NCBI GenBank assembly: GCA_026686845.1
Contig: JAIVEN010000022.1
Location: 29,858,001 to 29,922,000, forward strand
Length of the DNA: 64,000 nt
Source of the DNA: Adenanthera pavonina
Lineage: Eukaryota > Streptophyta > Magnoliopsida > Fabales > Fabaceae
Direction: 5' to 3'
Position 1 is the first letter of the stretch. The number at the start of each line of letters is the position of its first letter. Below are positions 59,543-64,000 of the stretch, in pieces. Under the pieces are notes generated by a model. That model was not told the origin of the DNA, did not search any database, and worked only from the letters and a program-made list of their open reading frames with translations. The position numbers and the translations under genes were made by a program.

Positions 59543-59937
59543 TAATATTTTGTTAACTCTCAAGCTTTGTTAATATCCATATATACTGTTGAAGTGTTTA
59601 TTGTTTTGAAAATGAAGGGATATGCTTTTGCTTTGAAATAATTTTAATACGCCATTCATAAACCACACTAATAAATGAGTTTGACTATGCATGATTCGAG
59701 GCCATTCCTTCACTTTCTATTCTTAGGGGGAAAAGACATTTTGGGACCTGTATAAAAAATATTTACAAATAAATAGTATCAGTTGAAAATTTAGTTTGAT
59801 TTAATTAGAAATTCAGTTTATATGAATACTAAATTTTTAAATCGGGTCTTTATAAGAAAATATTTTTTTATGGGTACTGAATTGTCTTTTTCCCTATTCT
59901 TAACTTTCATTTAATTTATATTTTATTTAGTTCACAT

Positions 59938-60182
59938 TATAAGATATTTTATATCAATTACATGCATATTAAGAAAATTACTTGTGATATAAAATCAATA
60001 TAAAAAGTACTAACATTTCCTATTTTACCCTTATTAAATATCTATTTTATTATTATTATAAGGTTATAAATGAAGAGTAGAAAAAAATTAAAGATCTGGA
60101 TAAAATTGAAGAAAAATATCTAACACCCTATATTTTAGATAAAAAATTTGTCTTACAAAATATCTTATAATATGAACCATTA
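59938..60182. mobile_element. Stowaway-like MITE (family B)
   Basis: Ends AGTTCACATTATAAGATATT and AATATCTTATAATATGAACC are inverted repeats; the interior is shared with 62424. A more degraded Stowaway-like sequence follows directly to about 60400. Confidence 0.65.
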
Positions 60183-60649
60183 GATACTCTCTCTTTTTTT
60201 CCTTTTAATCTATTTTAAGATTTTAATATATAAATTAAGAAATATAATTAATATGTTAAAGTTTCCTTTAAATTTTTTACTATGTATATATAGAAATGGA
60301 TAAACAAAAAAGAGTAATTAATGTTATCTTTAATTTTTAAAATGATAAATAAGAATATACTTAGAAAAATAATGCCCTCTCTAATCCATAATATATGTTA
60401 TTTTTTAGAAGGTTTTGGTAATCATTATTTTAAGTGATAAGTCACCTTGCAAAATGTTGGTAACATTGAATATTTTTTCTAAGATTTTCCCTCATTTATT
60501 AAATGCACTTTATCAAATGGAGAAAAGGATTGATTCAGTAATTAAGATGGGTAATAAGATGCAATGAATTAAATTAAGGATAATATAAGAAAGATGTGAT
60601 AACTTTTGAAAAATTTAAGATCTTCAACTAATCATAACTAACTTTCTTA

Positions 60650-60940
60650 CTTCCTCCAGTCCTATTCATTAAAAAGAAACTACTTCACGAGTATTAAAAA
60701 AAGTAATTTTAGTTAGTTAAAATTAATTAAGTTATCTCATATTTTAAGTTTCTTCCAAAATTTTTCCTACTTAATTTCATGCTAATTTAAATTATGAATG
60801 TATTTAATATCTCTACCACATAATTAATGAAGGGTGATTTTTAATAAGAAAAATTTAATTTACCATTAATTACTTTTTTCTCTTATATTTAGAAGTACCA
60901 AAAAGAAGAAGTTTTTTCTTATAAATAGGATCAGAGGAAG
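60650..60940. mobile_element. Stowaway-like MITE (family C)
   Basis: Ends CTTCCTCCAGTCCTATTCAT and, inverted, CTTCCTCTGATCCTATTTAT, flanked by TA (60648-60649, 60941-60942). 291 bp, non-coding, interior unlike families A and B. Confidence 0.8.
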
Positions 60941-60942
60941 TA

Positions 60943-61536
60943 ATATATATACATGAAGTAGTTTAAAGTGACAATTGAAGAGCGGAGAGTAATTAATGTT
61001 GTATTAGAATTTAAAAATAACAAATAAAGAGGTTTTTTTTTTTGGCTAAAGTGACTGCTACACAAAAACTGAGTTAAGATTATACTACAACAATTCTCAT
61101 AAAATAGTTTTGATTATTTTGAAATTTTTGGTAATTTCATTTTTTTGCCAAAACTTTGTGATAATTTCAACTCTCTCATTCTTATTGTATGTGTTATTTT
61201 AGATAATTTTAAATATATCATTTTATCTATCATTTTAAAAAATTAATAAAAAATTAATTATTTTTTTTCCAATTGTACCATTAAATATTTAATAGTATTT
61301 GGTTTCAAAAGACCAATAATATGACTAATAAAAGTGTAATAATTAATGATAATCTAGTAAAATTGTATAAAAATTACGTAATTTATTAAGTTAATTATTA
61401 TATTTCTTAATCATTGTGATGGAGAAAATATATAATAATATTTACACATTCTTTCAATTATTAATGTGCAACGTTTTGAACAACACTGTAGAAAAAGTGA
61501 AGCAACTCCGATACATTGGTCTAAGGAAGAAATTAA
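60943..61536. other. AT-rich spacer, nothing recognised
   Basis: No supported frame or clear element ends. Confidence 0.5.
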
Positions 61537-61929
61537 GGGCCCGTTTGGTTCTCTGTTTTGTAAAATTAAGTTAAGATAAATGAAGTTTGTAAAAATGAAG
61601 TTTAGATAAAGTAAGTTTGTTGGAAGTTGTTATGTTTGGATATTCTTTTTGTAAAAGTAAGTTTGACAAAAAATCTGTTTGGATGATAGGGGTTAAAAGT
61701 ACTTTTAGATGTATAATATAGAGTAAATTTATTTCTCCTTTTTCAAAACCCACGTTTTGTTAAAGGAAAAGTAACTTTTCCCCTCCTTTTCCAAAACCAC
61801 AATTTAACCCACTTTTCATTTTTCAAAAAGTCAGTTTACATTTCATTTGTGTTTGGCCAAATACATCTTTTACAAAATTATGGTTGAAAACCATGGTTAC
61901 GTTTTGCAAAAGGACAACCAAACACACAC
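61537..61929. mobile_element. PIF/Tourist-like MITE
   Basis: Left end GGGCCCGTTTGGTTCTC and, inverted, right end GTGTGTGTTTGGTTGTC; flanked by TAA (61534-61536, 61930-61932), the usual PIF/Harbinger target duplication. 393 bp. TTTGTAAAA motifs recur inside. The small - strand open frame within it is not a gene. Confidence 0.75.
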
Positions 61930-62122
61930 TAAACCTTTTACTTTTATTTGTTCATTTGTCAGGCTCGCGTGTTTAAGCCATTATTAAGAAGTGAAGGCTT
62001 TCAAACCGTTCATTAATGATGCGTGAGTATGTGTGCATATAGGTTATGAGGCACGACTTTAAATTATTATCTGTATTTGATAGGTTTGTACAGTGGTATA
62101 ATTCCATTTAGTAAATAAAATA

Positions 62123-62402
62123 TTCCTCCAGTCTTAATTATATGGTTCTAAATATGAGACCCTCTATAATATATGAGTATATGAGACCCTCTATAATATA
62201 TGAGGTAGTATTTATTATATATTTTTAAAAAATATCCTTACTTAATATATTACAGAGAGAGAGAGAAAAAGAGATTAAATAAATGTAATTTTAAAAAAAT
62301 ATTATAATTTTTAGAGAAATTGATGTAGTTAATTAGTTTTAAATTATATCCTTAATCCACTTGATTCGGTTAAAATGGTTTTATATTAATGACCAGAGGG
62401 AG
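62123..62402. mobile_element. Stowaway-like MITE (family A) with internal duplication
   Basis: Left end TTCCTCCAGTCTTAATTATA and right end TATTAATGACCAGAGGGAG, with TA flanks. Inside, ATATGAGACCCTCTATAATA is repeated in tandem (about 62150-62202). Confidence 0.75.
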
Positions 62403-62423
62403 TAAAATTTTACTTGTTATATA

Positions 62424-62693
62424 CTCCATTCGATTCATATTATAAGGTATTTTATATTAATTACATACATATTAAGAAAATCATTTTTTTAAACTGAAAT
62501 CAATGAAAAAAATACTCACATTTCCTATTTTACTGTTATTAAATACCTCATTTTATTTTAATTGTAGGGTTATAAATGAGGAGAGAGGAAACATTAAAAA
62601 TAGGGGTAAAATAGGAAGAAAAATATCAAATGCCTTATATTTTGGACAAAAAACTTATCATACAAAATGTCTTATAATATAGACAGAAGGGAA
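62424..62693. mobile_element. Stowaway-like MITE (family B)
   Basis: Ends CTCCATTCGATTCATATTAT and, inverted, TTCCCTTCTGTCTATATTAT, with TA flanks (62422-62423, 62694-62695). It lies only about 20 bp from the family A copy. Confidence 0.75.
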
Positions 62694-62695
62694 TA

Positions 62696-64000
62696 TTCAG
62701 AAAAAAAAATAATACGAAGTAATAAATTATACACTACAGTATTTTTTATATACATTTTTTTATCTCACTTCAATTATATTATATAATTATTTTATTACTT
62801 TAAACAATTTAAATTATAGAGAAATACTTATAGTAGCTGAGTAATTGTGATAGCTTTTTTCAAACAATTATCCAATATCAATCATCATTGTCTACTTTAG
62901 ATTCAAGTATTATTAGATGTGATAGCTTTTTTAATGTAAAAAAAAATGTGGTTCAAATTTGAGATTTTGTTTTAAGAAAATGGATTTTTTTTTCGTTCAA
63001 CCCAATTATTATTAGGTATGAGGGGTTTTAAGGGGAGAGATTTGGTGTGAAGTGAAGTGAAGACATGTAAAAAGTTAGTTGGCTGCCGCATTCACAAAGT
63101 ATAAATTGACATCTCATGACGAACGTTTCCTACTCCTTCGATTCTCTTTTAAATAATGAAAAGGTCATGTAAATGTTATACCTTACTCCTCCACCCGCCT
63201 ACCACTTTTTTCTTTTATTCTCATTCTTCTTCTTCTTCTTCTTCTTCTTCTTGTTACTAGAAAATTCCTTTGCATCCACACATTCAACCAGCATGGCTTG
63301 CCTGCCCTTTCGTCCCTATCCATAGCCACCACACGTTTCCACCCCTTCATAAATATGCAACTCACCTCATTTATTTCCTGGCTAAGTCATCCTCAAGAGA
63401 TTAAACCCTCTTAATTAAATAAAATTTTAATTAAATTTAAATATTTATATTCAATTTAGACCATTTATAGTAGTTTTGTTTGAGTATTTTTCATTTTCTA
63501 AAAGTAAAAAACAGGAAAAAAATTTAATTTTAACTTGTATATGCACACATGTGTGTTTGTTTAAATATTTAAAATTTAAGCAATCTAAATTCCACACCAT
63601 CACTCACTTAAAGAAGCAATGTCTCTCTCTATTTTTTTTTATAGATTTATTTGACTGGATCAAATTCAAATATTGTTTGGCTCAAATAAGAGTAATTTTT
63701 TTAACATTATTTTTTCTATTTACAAATCTCAAAAATATTAAATTCTTTATCACTCAATGTTATTGGTAAAAGTGACGTCTCTCTAGCAATGAAATTTTAA
63801 ATAACAGTCAATATCCACAATGTGTAAAAAGATTAAATGAGAATTTTAAACATACAATTGAAGAATTAATCAAATAAATCTTATTAATCCAAAATTAGCT
63901 AATAAAATAAAATATAGTCCAAATGATCTTAATTAGTCAAAATTTATTAATAAAAAGACTAAGTAATAAGTATAAAAATATATAAAAAAATACAATTTAT
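62696..64000. other. Spacer to the right edge, no gene seen
   Basis: (TTC)n microsatellite at about 63224-63253. Otherwise AT-rich. The small frames at 63183-63365 and 63476-63769 are driven by the TTC run or by AT content. Confidence 0.45.

Overview
This window reads as nuclear DNA of a flowering plant (a core eudicot). It is AT-rich, has long gene-poor stretches, carries many plant transposon types, and holds a GC-rich two-exon cytochrome P450 with a canonical GT-AG intron. No bacterial operon, CRISPR array, rRNA or convincing tRNA gene was seen. I used reading only: no alignment, database search or base-composition calculation was run.

Only two genes look intact. (1) A CYP84A P450, ferulate/coniferaldehyde 5-hydroxylase (F5H), on the + strand at 50384-53061, 512 residues in two exons. 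This enzyme makes the syringyl branch of lignin and sinapate esters. (2) A secreted glycine-rich protein of 219 residues on the - strand at 28372-29031, with a TATA box just upstream. It looks like a structural cell-wall protein. Both products act in or supply the cell wall, but they lie 21 kb apart with repeats between them, and nothing shows they are co-regulated. Two gene relics sit downstream of F5H: a nonsense-riddled start of a 2-oxoglutarate-dependent dioxygenase (58367-58591) and a short unrecognised coding tail (57284-57402).

Most of the rest is mobile DNA. 0-10 kb: AT-rich spacer, a pyrimidine-rich tract with a hairpin, several MITEs and microsatellites. 10-18 kb: a CACTA element (9872-10706), a ~70-bp tandem array split by a 2.3-kb solo-LTR-like insertion, a dead LINE, and a repeat packed with a 12-bp palindrome. 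18-25 kb: a Ty1/copia remnant on the - strand, then an endogenous pararetrovirus remnant whose capsid part and polymerase part face opposite ways. 25-32 kb: spacer and the glycine-rich gene. 32-45 kb: a second CACTA element, PIF/Tourist-like elements and four hAT-like elements, one nested in another element. 45-50 kb: spacer with a SINE end and a MITE. 50-53 kb: F5H. 53-64 kb: a second copy of the palindrome repeat, gene relics and a dense cluster of Stowaway-like and Tourist-like MITEs.

The observations most worth following are the paired CACTA elements (cognate but different subterminal motifs, both carrying a tRNA-like A-box/B-box segment), the palindrome-array repeat present in two diverged copies, the hAT element packed with ACCGGT palindromes, and the inverted pararetrovirus remnant. 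I did not find a clearly new multi-gene system.
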